This document shows positions 8,194 to 17,486 of a DNA stretch of 64,000 bases, piece by piece. Origin of the DNA: G963664115 sp965216035 (GTDB lineage: Bacteria; Acidobacteriota; Terriglobia; 20CM-2-55-15); assembly GCA_965216035.1 (NCBI GenBank), contig CBDCFM010000014.1:62001-126000 (forward strand), written 5' to 3'. A program made the position numbers and the translations under genes. The notes beneath the pieces were generated by a model, which worked only from the letters and a program-made list of their open reading frames with translations, searched no databases and was not told the DNA's origin. How positions within the stretch are numbered: the stretch's first letter is position 1; each line of letters starts with the position of its first letter.

Positions 8194-8275
8194 TGCCGAA
8201 GGCGGGATTCGAACCCGCACACCCGAAGGCACCACCCCCTCAAGATGGCGTGTCTGCCAGTTCCACCACTTCGGC
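8194..8275 (-). tRNA. tRNA-Leu (anticodon GAG)
   Basis: The minus strand folds into a type II tRNA of 82 bases. The acceptor stem is GCCGAAG/CTTCGGC with discriminator A. The D arm is GTGGAACTGGCAGACAC, and the anticodon arm is CCATC-TTGAGGG-GGTGG with GAG at positions 34-36. A variable arm (GCCTTCGGGTGT) follows, then a T arm containing GGTTCGAATCC. The CCA end is not encoded. It lies 4 bases downstream of secG on the same strand, so it is probably cut from the same transcript. Confidence 0.93.
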
Positions 8276-8278
8276 TGG

Positions 8279-8704
8279 CTAATTATTCGTACCAGTCTCG
8301 GACTCGGGCGCCTCGGCCGGAGTCGCCCCAGCGGCATCAGCGTCCTCGGCGTCGAAAGGTGCGGCGTCATCAGTAACAGCGTCGACTGGAACAGTCTCGA
8401 CGCCATCAGTCGCGTCGGCAAGCGGCTCGACGCCGATCGGCTGGACATCGTTGCTGATGACGGAGCCCACACCCGGCTGCGAAATCAGGATCGTCAGTGA
8501 CAACGATGTCACCATGAACATCACCGCGGCTACCGTCGTCAGCCGATGAAGGAGGGTTGCAGAACTCCTGGCTCCAAAGGAAGCCTGCGTTCCGCCTCCG
8601 CCGAAGGTACCGGCAAAGTCCTGTCCTTTGCCCTGCTGCAAAAGGACGACGAGGATTAGAAACACCGAAACGATGATATGGATGATGGTCAGTAGTGAAA
8701 TCAT
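8279..8704 (-). CDS. secG: Protein-export membrane protein SecG
   Basis: 141 residues. SecG is a small subunit of the SecYEG translocon in the inner membrane. It has two transmembrane helices (about residues 2-20 and 54-75) joined by the conserved loop LLQQGKGQDFAGTFGGGGTQ and then FG. The remaining 65 residues form an acidic Ala/Asp/Glu/Pro-rich cytoplasmic tail, common in this phylum but longer than E. coli SecG. It sits directly downstream of tpiA (13 bases), the usual tpiA-secG order, and just upstream of tRNA-Leu. Confidence 0.95.
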   Translation of the reverse strand: MISLLTIIHIIVSVFLILVVLLQQGKGQDFAGTFGGGGTQASFGARSSATLLHRLTTVAAVMFMVTSLSLTILISQPGVGSVISNDVQPIGVEPLADATDGVETVPVDAVTDDAAPFDAEDADAAGATPAEAPESETGTNN

Positions 8705-8717
8705 GACGAAATAGTGA

Positions 8718-9476
8718 TCAAGATGCGCCGTAACGGATTATCGCCGAGAACGAAGCCGGATCGAGACTCGCGCCACCTACCAGGGCTCCATCGATATCAG
8801 GTTGCTCCATCAAATCGGCAATGCTGCCGGGCTTCACGCTGCCGCCATAGAGAACCCTCAGCGATTCCGAAGCAGCCTGCCCGTAGGATTTGGAAATCAC
8901 CCCTCGAATCGCAGCGTGCATCTGCCCGGCTATCTCGGGAGTTGCCGTCCGACCGGTACCGATCGCCCAGACAGGCTCGTACGCGATAATGATATTGGAA
9001 AGCTCAGGTGCAGTCAATCGAGCCAGCCCTGACCTGAGTTGCCTCTCCACGAGCTTTTCCGCCCTCCCCCCTTCTCTTTCCTCCAGTGTCTCGCCCACGC
9101 ATACAATCGCTTTCAATCCCTGGGCCAACACGGCAGAAATCTTTCTGGAAACCGTATCATCCGTTTCGCCAAACAGCTGCCGCCGCTCGGAATGTCCAAT
9201 GATCGAGTAATCACAGCCCGCATCGCGCAGCATTGGCGCCGACACCTCTCCCGTAAAGGCCCCTTCACCTTCCCAGTACACATCCTGTGCCGATATCGAC
9301 ACGCCAGTGCCGCTGACCGCATCTGCAGCTGCCGATAGAACAGTAAACGGGGGTGCAATTATCACGTCACAATGATCCACGTCGGCGATCCCCGGGAGCA
9401 GCGCATCAAAGAACGCACAAGTCTCGGACAACGTTTTGAACAACTTCCAATTCCCAGCAATGATCTCTCGACGCAT
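8718..9476 (-). CDS. tpiA: Triosephosphate isomerase
   Basis: 252 residues. It interconverts dihydroxyacetone phosphate and glyceraldehyde 3-phosphate in glycolysis. The ATG at 9476 gives the family start MRREIIAGNWK. A long in-frame upstream extension overlaps pgk and does not look like protein. Catalytic residues are present: N9 and K11 (GNWK), H95 (IIGHSERR) and E167 (AYEPVWAIGTG), plus the phosphate loop LYGGSVKPGS. It is third in the gap-pgk-tpiA-secG set, the classical lower-glycolysis operon. Confidence 0.97.
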   Translation of the reverse strand: MRREIIAGNWKLFKTLSETCAFFDALLPGIADVDHCDVIIAPPFTVLSAAADAVSGTGVSISAQDVYWEGEGAFTGEVSAPMLRDAGCDYSIIGHSERRQLFGETDDTVSRKISAVLAQGLKAIVCVGETLEEREGGRAEKLVERQLRSGLARLTAPELSNIIIAYEPVWAIGTGRTATPEIAGQMHAAIRGVISKSYGQAASESLRVLYGGSVKPGSIADLMEQPDIDGALVGGASLDPASFSAIIRYGAS

Positions 9477-9544
9477 CTTTATTTTCCTATCTCCTAACAG
9501 CCACTGTCGCAGCCTCCCACAGCTGTGCCACAGCCCGCAGACGC

Positions 9545-10726
9545 TCAACGATCGGTCAACACGTCCACACCCGGCAACTGCCTTCCCGAAAGAAATTCTA
9601 AGGCCGCACCGCCCCCCGTGGAAACGTGACTGATCGCCTCCCCCAGACCGGAAGCGTGGACTGCAGCGACCGAATCGCCCCCGCCCACAATAGAAAACGC
9701 GCTCGAATGCGCCACGGCCCGGCCAACGGCAAACGTCCCCTCGGCAAAGCTTGAATTCTCGAAAACCCCCATCGGTCCGTTCCACACCACAGTCTTCGCA
9801 ACGCCAATCACTTCACCGTAACGTTCAATGGTTTGCCCTCCGATGTCGAGCCCCATCTCTTCGGGCGCCGTATCCGCTATTCGAACCGTGCGGATACCGT
9901 CACCGTCTAGACCCCGGGCAACGACATGGTCTTCAGGCAATAGAATTCTCCGGCCGCTCTGTTGGGCGAGTTCCAAAAGTTCCTGAGCCAGTTCCACCTT
10001 GTCCTCTTCCACGAGCGATCTTCCCGTGGCCACACCCTGTGCTCGCAGAAACGTATACGCCATGGCCCCACCGATCAGAATGTCATCGGCGATAGTGAGA
10101 AACTGCTCTATCAGTTCAATCTTTCCGGAGATTTTCGCGCCACCGACAATCGACACGTACGGATGTGCAGGCGCGTCAAGCGCCCGTCCCAGAGCCTCCA
10201 ATTCCCGCACCATCAGGAAGCCAGCCGCTGCCTGCCCGACATGCGAAACAATACCCACGGTGGATGCATGGGCTCGGTGAGCCGCTCCGAAAGCGTCGTT
10301 CACATACACGTCACACAACCGGGCGAGAGCCGCCGCAAATTCAGAATCGTTGGCCTCTTCCTCCGAGTGGAAGCGCGAATTCTCCAGAAGCAGCGCGCCC
10401 CCATCTTTTAGTCCTTCTACCATGGCTTCGACTTCGGGTCCAACGCAGTCGGGAGCGAATTTGACCGGGCGAGCGAGCAGTTCACTCAACCTCACCGAGA
10501 CCGGTCCGAGACTCAACCCGGGGTTGGATCGACCCCCCGGCCTCCCCAGGTGAGAAGCCAAAATCAGACGCCCCCCCTTCGCGAATACGTATTCAATCGA
10601 CTCCAGCGCTCGGCGAATGCGGGAATCGTCCGAAATCGTGCCACCTGACATGGGGACGTTGAAGTCGACGCGCATGAACACGCGCTGGCCCGAGAGATCC
10701 AGATCCGTGATGGACAGTTTGGACAA
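9545..10726 (-). CDS. pgk: Phosphoglycerate kinase
   Basis: 393 residues, full length for the family. It transfers the acyl phosphate of 1,3-bisphosphoglycerate to ADP. Visible motifs are the substrate-binding RVDFNVP near residue 19, SHLGRP (58-63), ENSRFH near residue 116, the hinge VGGAKISGKIELIE, and the nucleotide-binding VWNGPMGVFE followed by GGGDSVAA near the C-terminus. It lies between gap and tpiA, 117 bases after gap and 68 bases before tpiA, in the same direction. Confidence 0.97.
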   Translation of the reverse strand: MSKLSITDLDLSGQRVFMRVDFNVPMSGGTISDDSRIRRALESIEYVFAKGGRLILASHLGRPGGRSNPGLSLGPVSVRLSELLARPVKFAPDCVGPEVEAMVEGLKDGGALLLENSRFHSEEEANDSEFAAALARLCDVYVNDAFGAAHRAHASTVGIVSHVGQAAAGFLMVRELEALGRALDAPAHPYVSIVGGAKISGKIELIEQFLTIADDILIGGAMAYTFLRAQGVATGRSLVEEDKVELAQELLELAQQSGRRILLPEDHVVARGLDGDGIRTVRIADTAPEEMGLDIGGQTIERYGEVIGVAKTVVWNGPMGVFENSSFAEGTFAVGRAVAHSSAFSIVGGGDSVAAVHASGLGEAISHVSTGGGAALEFLSGRQLPGVDVLTDR

Positions 10727-10843
10727 TGAGTTCAGTCGGATGTGCGGTCACTGCGGCCGTGAGTCAATGAGCTGGTCGAAACTGCAGGGGGCTTCGGTGA
10801 GCGCCCAATTGATCAGATGCGTACGGTCAATGACCTTCTGTTC

Positions 10844-11842
10844 TTAGTTCAAGACAATCTTGATCAGGTCTCGCAGGCGGCAACTGAAACCCCATTCGTT
10901 GTCGTACCAGGCAAAGACTTTGAGCAAGTTTTTACCCAGCGACTTCGTCAGCGGGGCGTCAACGATCGATGAATGCGAGTTTCGCAAGAAATCAACGGAT
11001 ACCAGCTCTCTCTCCGAGTACTCGAGTACACCCTTGAGGGGGCCAGCGGCCGCTTCCCGAAGCGCCTTGTTTGCAGATTCGGCGGTGACCGGCTTGGAAG
11101 TCTGAACGGTCAGATCCACTATGGACACGTTCGGTGTCGGGACGCGAATCGCGATTCCGTCCAATTTCCCCTTGAGTTCCGGCAACACCAATCCGATGGC
11201 CTTGGCGGCGCCTGTCGAGGTAGGAATCATCGACAACCCCGCGGCGCGTGCCCGGCGCATATCACTGTGCGGTAAATCCAGGAGTTTCTGGTCGTTCGTG
11301 TAGGAGTGCACTGTCGTCATCAGGCCATTCTCGATCTGAAACGAATCATGTAACACCTTGGCCACCGGGGATAGGCAGTTCGTAGTGCAGGAAGCATTGG
11401 AAATAATGTGGTGTTTCGACTTTTCGTATTTTTCGTCGTTTACACCGACGCAGATGGTGATGTCTTCACCTTTTGCGGGTGCCGAAATAATGACTTTTTG
11501 CACCGGCCCCCGCCTATGCTTTGCTGCCGCTTCTCCAGTCGCAAAGAAGCCGGTCGACTCCAAAACCAGGTCGACGCCGTAGCCCGGCCAATCGATCTGG
11601 GCCGGATCTCTCTCTCGCGAAACCCGTATCGTCTTACCGTCAACCGACAACCCGCTCTCGACGGCCTCTACGTCGGAATCGAGATTTCCCAGAACCGAAT
11701 CGTATTTGAGCAAGTGCGCCAGCGTCGGGGGATCGGTAATGTCGTTCAGGGCAACGACGTCGACGTCGGCGTCGCCGCGAACCGCACGATAGAAGTTTCT
11801 GCCAATCCGACCAAAACCATTTATCCCAACCCTTATAGCCAT
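10844..11842 (-). CDS. gap: Glyceraldehyde-3-phosphate dehydrogenase, type I
   Basis: 332 residues. The NAD-dependent glycolytic enzyme oxidises glyceraldehyde 3-phosphate with phosphate to 1,3-bisphosphoglycerate. The NAD-binding GINGFGRIGR is at residues 6-15. The catalytic Cys is C152 in SNASCTTNCL and the catalytic His is H179 in TVHSYTNDQ. The C-terminal AWYDNEWGFS is intact. GGAGAGG precedes the start. It is the first gene of gap-pgk-tpiA-secG-tRNA-Leu and is divergent from the lipid A/core cluster, with 130 bases between the two start codons. Confidence 0.97.
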   Translation of the reverse strand: MAIRVGINGFGRIGRNFYRAVRGDADVDVVALNDITDPPTLAHLLKYDSVLGNLDSDVEAVESGLSVDGKTIRVSRERDPAQIDWPGYGVDLVLESTGFFATGEAAAKHRRGPVQKVIISAPAKGEDITICVGVNDEKYEKSKHHIISNASCTTNCLSPVAKVLHDSFQIENGLMTTVHSYTNDQKLLDLPHSDMRRARAAGLSMIPTSTGAAKAIGLVLPELKGKLDGIAIRVPTPNVSIVDLTVQTSKPVTAESANKALREAAAGPLKGVLEYSERELVSVDFLRNSHSSIVDAPLTKSLGKNLLKVFAWYDNEWGFSCRLRDLIKIVLN

Positions 11843-11972
11843 GAATCCTCTCCAAATTATGATTTACTGCAACAGTCCAGCCCCACGTTGGTGGGCAGCC
11901 GGGATCAAGAGGACCAAAGAAACCATTCATGATAACCGATCTCTCAAACTTTCAGATATATACTGGCCACGC

Positions 11973-13244
11973 ATGTACGTGCTGTACACGGGGGTTCTGG
12001 GTCTGGGTCTCGTGCTGGCCCTGCCCTACTACCTGATTCGCTTCCGAAAATACCTGCCGTCCATCGGAGAAAGACTCGGGTTCCTTGATATTGACCGAGG
12101 AAGTCCGACGGTTTGGGTCCACGCCGTGTCGGTCGGCGAAGTCAGGGCAGTGGGCCCACTCCTGGACGGCCTTCGCAGACAATTCCCCGAGAAGCGGATT
12201 GTCATTTCGACCACAACGGCCACGGGCCGCCGCTTGGCTCTGGAACGTTCCGACCTCTATCGCGTGGTCTACTTTCCCCTGGATCTTCCCGGTGCCGTGC
12301 GGCGGGGTCTGGATCGGATCCATCCCGATCTGATCATCGTTGCAGAAACCGAGATATGGCCCAACTTCATGCGCGAGTGCGATCGCAGGGAGATCCCTGT
12401 TTTCATGGTCAACGGACGTATCTCGGATCGGTCACACAAAAAATACCGGCTGGCACAACGGTGGCTGGGGGCGGTACTTGAGCAATACCACATCCTGGGA
12501 ATGCAGTCGGAAATAGACGCAGATAGAATCTGCTCGATTGGAGCTCCCCGCGACAGAGTCGTGGTATTTGGAAATTTAAAGTACGACCTGTCTGAATCAG
12601 TACGCGCGCTGGACTCTATCTTCAAGGCCACACTTGACCGGTGTCAGCCCCTCATCGTGGCCGCCAGCACTGCAGCGGAAGAAGAGCCGTTGGTGCTCGA
12701 AGCCTATGGCCGATTGCGCGCAACGCAACCCGGGCTGAAGTTGTTGATCGCACCCCGGCGTCCAGAACGGTTCGGCGAAGTTGAGCGGATGCTTCAGTCA
12801 AGCGGGTTGACCTATGTCCGACGATCCGTGCTCCGTCCGGATGCAAAACCACCGGACATTTTGTTGCTCGACACGATCGGCGAACTGACTTCGGTGTTCG
12901 AATATGCCACTCTCGTTTTTATGGGGGGCACCTTGGTACCGCGCGGAGGCCACAACGTTCTGGAACCGGCTCGATTCTCAAAACCAGTCATCTTTGGCCC
13001 GCACATGGAAAACTTTCGGGACATAGCGCGTATGTTTCTCGACTCAAAGGCTGCAATACAAGTTGCGAATGTCGATGGCCTCGTACACAACATCCGCACA
13101 CTGCTGGACGCCCCGGCGACGGCGGCCCGGATGGGTCGGAGCGCCCGCCAGTTGGTGGAAAACAACCGAGGCGCCACCCGGCGCTTCCTGGACGCCGTTC
13201 GGGTATCCATCGGCCCGGACGGCAATCGGGAGATCGACCGATGA
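11973..13244 (+). CDS. waaA: 3-deoxy-D-manno-octulosonic acid transferase
   Basis: 423 residues from the ATG at 11973; an earlier in-frame ATG at 11841 would overlap gap and lacks the hydrophobic start. WaaA (KdtA, GT30) adds Kdo from CMP-Kdo to lipid IVA at the inner face of the inner membrane. An N-terminal membrane anchor (LYTGVLGLGLVLALPYYLI) is followed by the GT-B fold with WVHAVSVGEVRA, ETEIWPN, VNGRISDRS and the C-terminal GGTLVPRGGHNVLEPA. No strong ribosome binding site is visible. It is the first gene of a tightly packed lipid A/core operon and overlaps lpxK by 4 bases (ATGA). Confidence 0.93.
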   Translation: MYVLYTGVLGLGLVLALPYYLIRFRKYLPSIGERLGFLDIDRGSPTVWVHAVSVGEVRAVGPLLDGLRRQFPEKRIVISTTTATGRRLALERSDLYRVVYFPLDLPGAVRRGLDRIHPDLIIVAETEIWPNFMRECDRREIPVFMVNGRISDRSHKKYRLAQRWLGAVLEQYHILGMQSEIDADRICSIGAPRDRVVVFGNLKYDLSESVRALDSIFKATLDRCQPLIVAASTAAEEEPLVLEAYGRLRATQPGLKLLIAPRRPERFGEVERMLQSSGLTYVRRSVLRPDAKPPDILLLDTIGELTSVFEYATLVFMGGTLVPRGGHNVLEPARFSKPVIFGPHMENFRDIARMFLDSKAAIQVANVDGLVHNIRTLLDAPATAARMGRSARQLVENNRGATRRFLDAVRVSIGPDGNREIDR

Positions 13245-14182
13245 GCCGCATATTCGGGACTTTTGTAAAGACACGGGCCCGTCTTTACGACCGCGGATTG
13301 CTTCACACCCGGCGCCTCAACCATCCCGTAGTCAGCGTCGGCAACCTCACCGTCGGGGGCACTGGGAAGACACCGCTCGTGATTGAGTTGGCAAGTCAGT
13401 TTCGGAACCTCGGTTATCGTCCTGTGATTCTGTCGCGCGGATATCGACGTCGCAGCCATGGAATCATTATCGTCAGCCGGGGTAGAGGACCGGAAGTTGA
13501 CTGGCAGGATGCCGGGGACGAACCGTCCTTGATGGCCATTCGGCTGCCGGGGGTTGCGGTTGTTGTCGGTGGGGATCGCTACCGGGCCGGTCTGCTTGCT
13601 GAATCAGCCAATCTCGGTAATCTATTTATTCTCGACGACGGGTTTCAACATAGACGCCTGCATCGCGACGTAGACCTCGTGACAATCGACCCCGACGACT
13701 GGGCCAGAGAAGACCGTCTGCTCCCACGCGGGCGGTGGCGCGAACCGCGGACTGCACTGAGAAGAGCACATGCGGCCTTGGTTCGTCATTCGGATCTAGC
13801 ACCCGTTCCTCGTCTGTCCGTTCCGCATTTCGACGTCGACACCCGCATCGACGGTATCGTAAAAGATGGGAGCCTCGTCTCTCCCGACACATTCGCTGGG
13901 ATACCGTTGTCGGCGTTCGCCGGGATCGCCAAACCGGAACGCTTCTTCCGCGCGCTCGACGATTTGGGATTGCGGCCACAGCAAAAGAAAACATTTCCCG
14001 ACCACTACATGTTCCGCTCGAAGGACCTGAGCGACCTTGGCCCAGGAGTCTGCATAACAACCGAAAAAGACGCCGTCCGGCTGCCTGGGAGCGATTTTTA
14101 CATCCTCCGTATTTCTGCTAAGATACGGCGCTTCGAAGCGCTTCGAGACCTCATTCTCGAACGAATCCATGGAACCTCGTAA
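13241..14182 (+). CDS. lpxK: Tetraacyldisaccharide 4'-kinase
   Basis: 313 residues. LpxK phosphorylates the 4' position of the lipid A disaccharide to give lipid IVA, at the inner membrane. The P-loop VGNLTVGGTGKTP (about residues 30-42) and the family motif LDDGFQHRRLHRD are intact. So are SRGYRR and the C-terminal TTEKDAVRL. The N-terminal amphipathic stretch is short. Its ATG overlaps the waaA stop and its stop lies 14 bases inside waaF, so translation is probably coupled. LpxK product is the WaaA substrate, consistent with adjacency. Confidence 0.94.
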   Translation: MSRIFGTFVKTRARLYDRGLLHTRRLNHPVVSVGNLTVGGTGKTPLVIELASQFRNLGYRPVILSRGYRRRSHGIIIVSRGRGPEVDWQDAGDEPSLMAIRLPGVAVVVGGDRYRAGLLAESANLGNLFILDDGFQHRRLHRDVDLVTIDPDDWAREDRLLPRGRWREPRTALRRAHAALVRHSDLAPVPRLSVPHFDVDTRIDGIVKDGSLVSPDTFAGIPLSAFAGIAKPERFFRALDDLGLRPQQKKTFPDHYMFRSKDLSDLGPGVCITTEKDAVRLPGSDFYILRISAKIRRFEALRDLILERIHGTS

Positions 14183-15200
14183 CATTGTGATTCGCGGACC
14201 CAACTGGGTCGGAGATGCGGTCTTGAGCGTGCCTGCAATCAAGGCCGTCCGCGCTTGCTTCCCGGATAGCAGAATCACACTCCTGGTCCGCCCCTGGGTT
14301 GGGGGGCTGTTCCACTCTGCCACTTTCATCGATGAAGTCTGGACACGACCGAAGCCGAAAATTCGCGAATGGTTTGACACGGCAGGGGAGATCCGTCGAA
14401 AAGGGTTTGACCTGGCTCTGCTGCTTCCGAATTCGTTCGAATCCGCTCTGACCGTTTTCGCTGCCGGTATTCCGGAACGGGCCGGATACGCGACCGGTGG
14501 CCGCGGCTTCCTGCTCACCCGGCGAGCGGCCCTTCCCATCGAAAAACGGCATCAGGTGGCCTACTATCTGGACCTGGTACGATCTGTATTTGGAGCTGTG
14601 GAAGATCCAACCATCGAGATCGTCGCGACCGAAAACGAACAGAGCGCCGCAAAGCGACTGCTCGAATCAGAAGGCCTGGATCCGCAGGCGGGACTGCTTG
14701 TTCTGAATCCTGGAGCAGCTTTTGGTTCCGCAAAGCGATGGCACGAGGACCGCTTTGCACAGGTGGCCGATCAGGTTGTCGAAGAGTTCCAACTGCAGAC
14801 GGTCGTGGTGGGTTCGGCTTCGGAAACCCCTATCGCTGATCGCATTCGCACTCTCATGCAACACCGGGCCGTTGCGCTTACGGGTCGAACGGATCTGCAA
14901 ACACTCCTGGGAGTGTTGTCGATGGCCTCGATGACGATCACGAACGATTCCGGGCCGATGCACATTTCGGCAGCGCTGGGGATTCCCACGATTGCGGTCT
15001 TTGGCTCCACTGACCCAGACGTTACCCGTCCCGTCGGTCCCAGGACTCGCGTCGTGCGGCACGAGGTTTCCTGCAGCCCGTGCCTCCTCAGAGAGTGTCC
15101 GATCGATCACCGATGCATGGAAGCCGTCACGGTGGACGACGTATTCGAAGCGGCAAAAGCGATGTGCCCTCACTCAGACGCGCCGGAACCGAACTCGTGA
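14169..15200 (+). CDS. waaF: ADP-heptose:LPS heptosyltransferase II
   Basis: 343 residues of the GT9 family. It adds the second L,D-heptose to the inner core. The N-terminus is RNIVIRGPNWVGDAVLSVPA, the classic WaaF signature. The donor-binding half shows LNPGAAFGSAKRW and TNDSGPMHISAALGIPTIAV followed by FGSTDP. The Cys-rich tail CSPCLLRECPIDHRCM is also typical of WaaF. It overlaps lpxK by 14 bases, and its stop overlaps the GTG of gmhB. A second GT9 gene lies 2.3 kb downstream. Confidence 0.93.
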   Translation: MEPRNIVIRGPNWVGDAVLSVPAIKAVRACFPDSRITLLVRPWVGGLFHSATFIDEVWTRPKPKIREWFDTAGEIRRKGFDLALLLPNSFESALTVFAAGIPERAGYATGGRGFLLTRRAALPIEKRHQVAYYLDLVRSVFGAVEDPTIEIVATENEQSAAKRLLESEGLDPQAGLLVLNPGAAFGSAKRWHEDRFAQVADQVVEEFQLQTVVVGSASETPIADRIRTLMQHRAVALTGRTDLQTLLGVLSMASMTITNDSGPMHISAALGIPTIAVFGSTDPDVTRPVGPRTRVVRHEVSCSPCLLRECPIDHRCMEAVTVDDVFEAAKAMCPHSDAPEPNS

Positions 15201-15760
15201 GAATTCAAAACGGAAGCTACGGGGCGGTTTTTCTGGACCGGGATGGAACGGTGTCCGAAGAGATCGGTTACATGTACGACGTTTCCCTCTACCGCGTCTT
15301 CCCGTGGACGGGCCAAGCCATACGTAAGCTCAATGAAACCGGGATGCGTGTGATACTGGCAACGAATCAGTCCGGCATCGAACGGGGCTACTTCACCGAA
15401 CGCATGGTGCATCGAGTCCATGACCGCCTCCAGCACGAAATCGAGCGATACGGGGCTCATCTGGATGACGTTTATTTCTGTCCGCACCAATCGAAATCGG
15501 ACTGCCCCTGCCGGAAACCTCGACCTGGAATGCTCTACAGAGGCCACAAGGAGTTAGGAATCGATCTCAGCAATTCGTATATGGTGGGGGACCGTTATCT
15601 CGACGTGCGAACGGGTGTGGCTGCTGGCACCCGAACCATTCTGGTAATGACCGGCGACGGCAAAAGGCAGCGCGAGCGATTTCAGGGTGAAGAGATCCAG
15701 CCCGACCTGTTCGCCGAAGATTTGGCTGAAGCTGCAGAGCTGATACGGAAGGGAAGATGA
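15197..15760 (+). CDS. gmhB: D-glycero-beta-D-manno-heptose 1,7-bisphosphate 7-phosphatase
   Basis: 187 residues from a GTG at 15197 that overlaps the waaF stop (GTGA), matching the coupling used across this operon; a longer frame upstream is just the waaF shadow. It is a HAD-superfamily phosphatase removing the C7 phosphate in ADP-heptose synthesis. The nucleophile motif is FLDRDGT. The zinc loop that marks GmhB is present as CPHQSKSDCPCRKP. Later motifs are TNQSGIERGYF and MVGDRYLDV. It overlaps the next gene by 4 bases (ATGA). Confidence 0.92.
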   Translation: MRIQNGSYGAVFLDRDGTVSEEIGYMYDVSLYRVFPWTGQAIRKLNETGMRVILATNQSGIERGYFTERMVHRVHDRLQHEIERYGAHLDDVYFCPHQSKSDCPCRKPRPGMLYRGHKELGIDLSNSYMVGDRYLDVRTGVAAGTRTILVMTGDGKRQRERFQGEEIQPDLFAEDLAEAAELIRKGR

Positions 15761-16752
15761 AGCTCGCATCCATCGTTGACAAATTTCAGGGCCGGCGTGT
15801 GGTGGTGTATGGCGACCTGATCGCAGATGTTTTTGAATACGGAGAAATCTCCCGCATATCGCGGGAGGCTCCGGTATTGATTCTGTCTCATCGGGAGACG
15901 CAAATGGTACCGGGCGGCGCCGCCAACGCCGCCCACAATCTCTGGGCGCTGGGTGGGGAGCCTGTGCCCGTGGGCATTGTTGGAGACGACGACGCAGGAC
16001 AACATTTAATCGACTACTTCGCATCACTCAACGTCGACACGAGCGGCATCCGCCGGTTGAAATCTTACCGGACGCCAACCAAAACGCGGGTCGTAGCCGG
16101 AGCCGCTCACGCCTACCAGCAGCAGGTCCTGCGACTGGATGCCGGAGCGCCGGTTAAGGCTACCCTTGGGCGGGCTGCGATCCACCGCGCCCTTCGCATG
16201 CGTCTGAGGAAGGCGGATGCCGCGCTGATCTCTGATTATGGATACGGATTGGTTCAACCCGAAGTGAGTGCCGAGTTTAGGGGGACCCCCCTCCCGGTAA
16301 CAGTCGACTCGCGGTACCGCATCGGGGACTACCGGGGCATGACCGCAGCAACACCAAACGAAACTGAGGTCGAAGCGGCCCTCGGGATCAGCATCGGAAA
16401 CGATCCGAACAAACTGGAACGAGCCGGGCGATCATTGTTGCGTCGGCTGAAACATGAAGCCCTCCTGGTCACCCGCGGAAAGGACGGGATGGCCTTATTC
16501 GAACGCGGGCGGAAGACGACCCATATACCGATATGGGGTACGGACGAGATAGCGGACGTGACCGGCGCCGGCGACACGGTGATTGCAGTATTTACGCTGG
16601 CGTTGTCCGCAGGGGCTCCGTTCTCCGACGCCGCTCGACTGGCTAACTACGCCGGAGGGATCGCCGTCATGAAACATGGAACCCGAACGGTAACGCGAAA
16701 AGAACTTAAGAAAGCGGTCACGGCCGATGAGGGGCCGATGCGAACTGAATGA
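15757..16752 (+). CDS. rfaE1: D-glycero-beta-D-manno-heptose-7-phosphate kinase
   Basis: 331 residues of the PfkB/ribokinase family, equivalent to the N-terminal domain of HldE. It makes heptose 1,7-bisphosphate, the substrate of GmhB. Motifs are VVYGDLIADVFEYG near the start, PGGAANAAHNLWALGG (sugar binding) and DVTGAGDTVIAVF with the catalytic Asp in GAGD. In E. coli this domain is fused to an adenylyltransferase. Here the two are separate genes overlapping by 4 bases (ATGA at 16749). The isomerase gmhA is not in the window. Confidence 0.92.
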   Translation: MKLASIVDKFQGRRVVVYGDLIADVFEYGEISRISREAPVLILSHRETQMVPGGAANAAHNLWALGGEPVPVGIVGDDDAGQHLIDYFASLNVDTSGIRRLKSYRTPTKTRVVAGAAHAYQQQVLRLDAGAPVKATLGRAAIHRALRMRLRKADAALISDYGYGLVQPEVSAEFRGTPLPVTVDSRYRIGDYRGMTAATPNETEVEAALGISIGNDPNKLERAGRSLLRRLKHEALLVTRGKDGMALFERGRKTTHIPIWGTDEIADVTGAGDTVIAVFTLALSAGAPFSDAARLANYAGGIAVMKHGTRTVTRKELKKAVTADEGPMRTE

Positions 16753-17222
16753 AACTCCGTAGACTTGACGAACTACCGGCGCTGGTTGCAGGTCGACGCG
16801 TGGTCCTGGCAAATGGATGCTTCGACATCCTCCACGTCGGACACGTCCGCTATCTCACCGACGCCCGCAGTTACGGAGACGTGCTCGTGGTAGCCCTCAA
16901 CAACGACGCTTCCGTTCGCCAGCTCAAGGGACCGGGGCGCCCCATCCTGACGTTGAATGAACGGGTGGCGCTGATATCCGCACTGGAGTGCGTCGACTAC
17001 GTCATCACGTTCGAAGAGCTCGATGTCTCAGCAGTCATTGACTTCATTCATCCCGACGTCCATGCCAAAGGAACCGACTACACCGAGGACACGGTTCCCG
17101 AACGCGATCAGGTCGCCCGGTATGGTGGAGACGTTCGTATCGCCGGCGATCCGAAGGGTCACTCATCAAAAGACACTTTGACGCGGATACTGGAGCGGAA
17201 TCGTGGGAGACGTGACGAGTGA
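16749..17222 (+). CDS. rfaE2: D-glycero-beta-D-manno-heptose 1-phosphate adenylyltransferase
   Basis: 157 residues, equivalent to the C-terminal domain of HldE. It transfers AMP from ATP to heptose 1-phosphate, giving ADP-D,D-heptose. The nucleotidyltransferase signature LANGCFDILHVGHVRYL (HxGH) begins near residue 20. LNNDASVRQLKGPGRPI and the ending DPKGHSSKDTL are typical. Its start overlaps the kinase stop. The epimerase HldD is not seen here. It ends the coupled block; 264 bases without an evident gene separate it from the next transferase. Confidence 0.93.
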   Translation: MKLRRLDELPALVAGRRVVLANGCFDILHVGHVRYLTDARSYGDVLVVALNNDASVRQLKGPGRPILTLNERVALISALECVDYVITFEELDVSAVIDFIHPDVHAKGTDYTEDTVPERDQVARYGGDVRIAGDPKGHSSKDTLTRILERNRGRRDE

Positions 17223-17486
17223 TCAGAAGCTTCTGTTTTTGAGCTAGAAAATGGCAGTATGAGATTGCGCTCAATCGTTCATTCAGATCACCAATTCCGT
17301 CGCGTTCTGCGCGTGGTCTGAACGGCCAGCGACCCGCGCCATCATCTCAGAAGGCGAGACCTGAAGGAATCAACACAATTGGGATTACGGCGCTCGCTTC
17401 GATGCACACGCATTAATCTCATAACTCTTAGCTCATAACTTTCAACTTCTTGTGGTAGCTTCTGAACTGCTTAATACAGCAAAGCC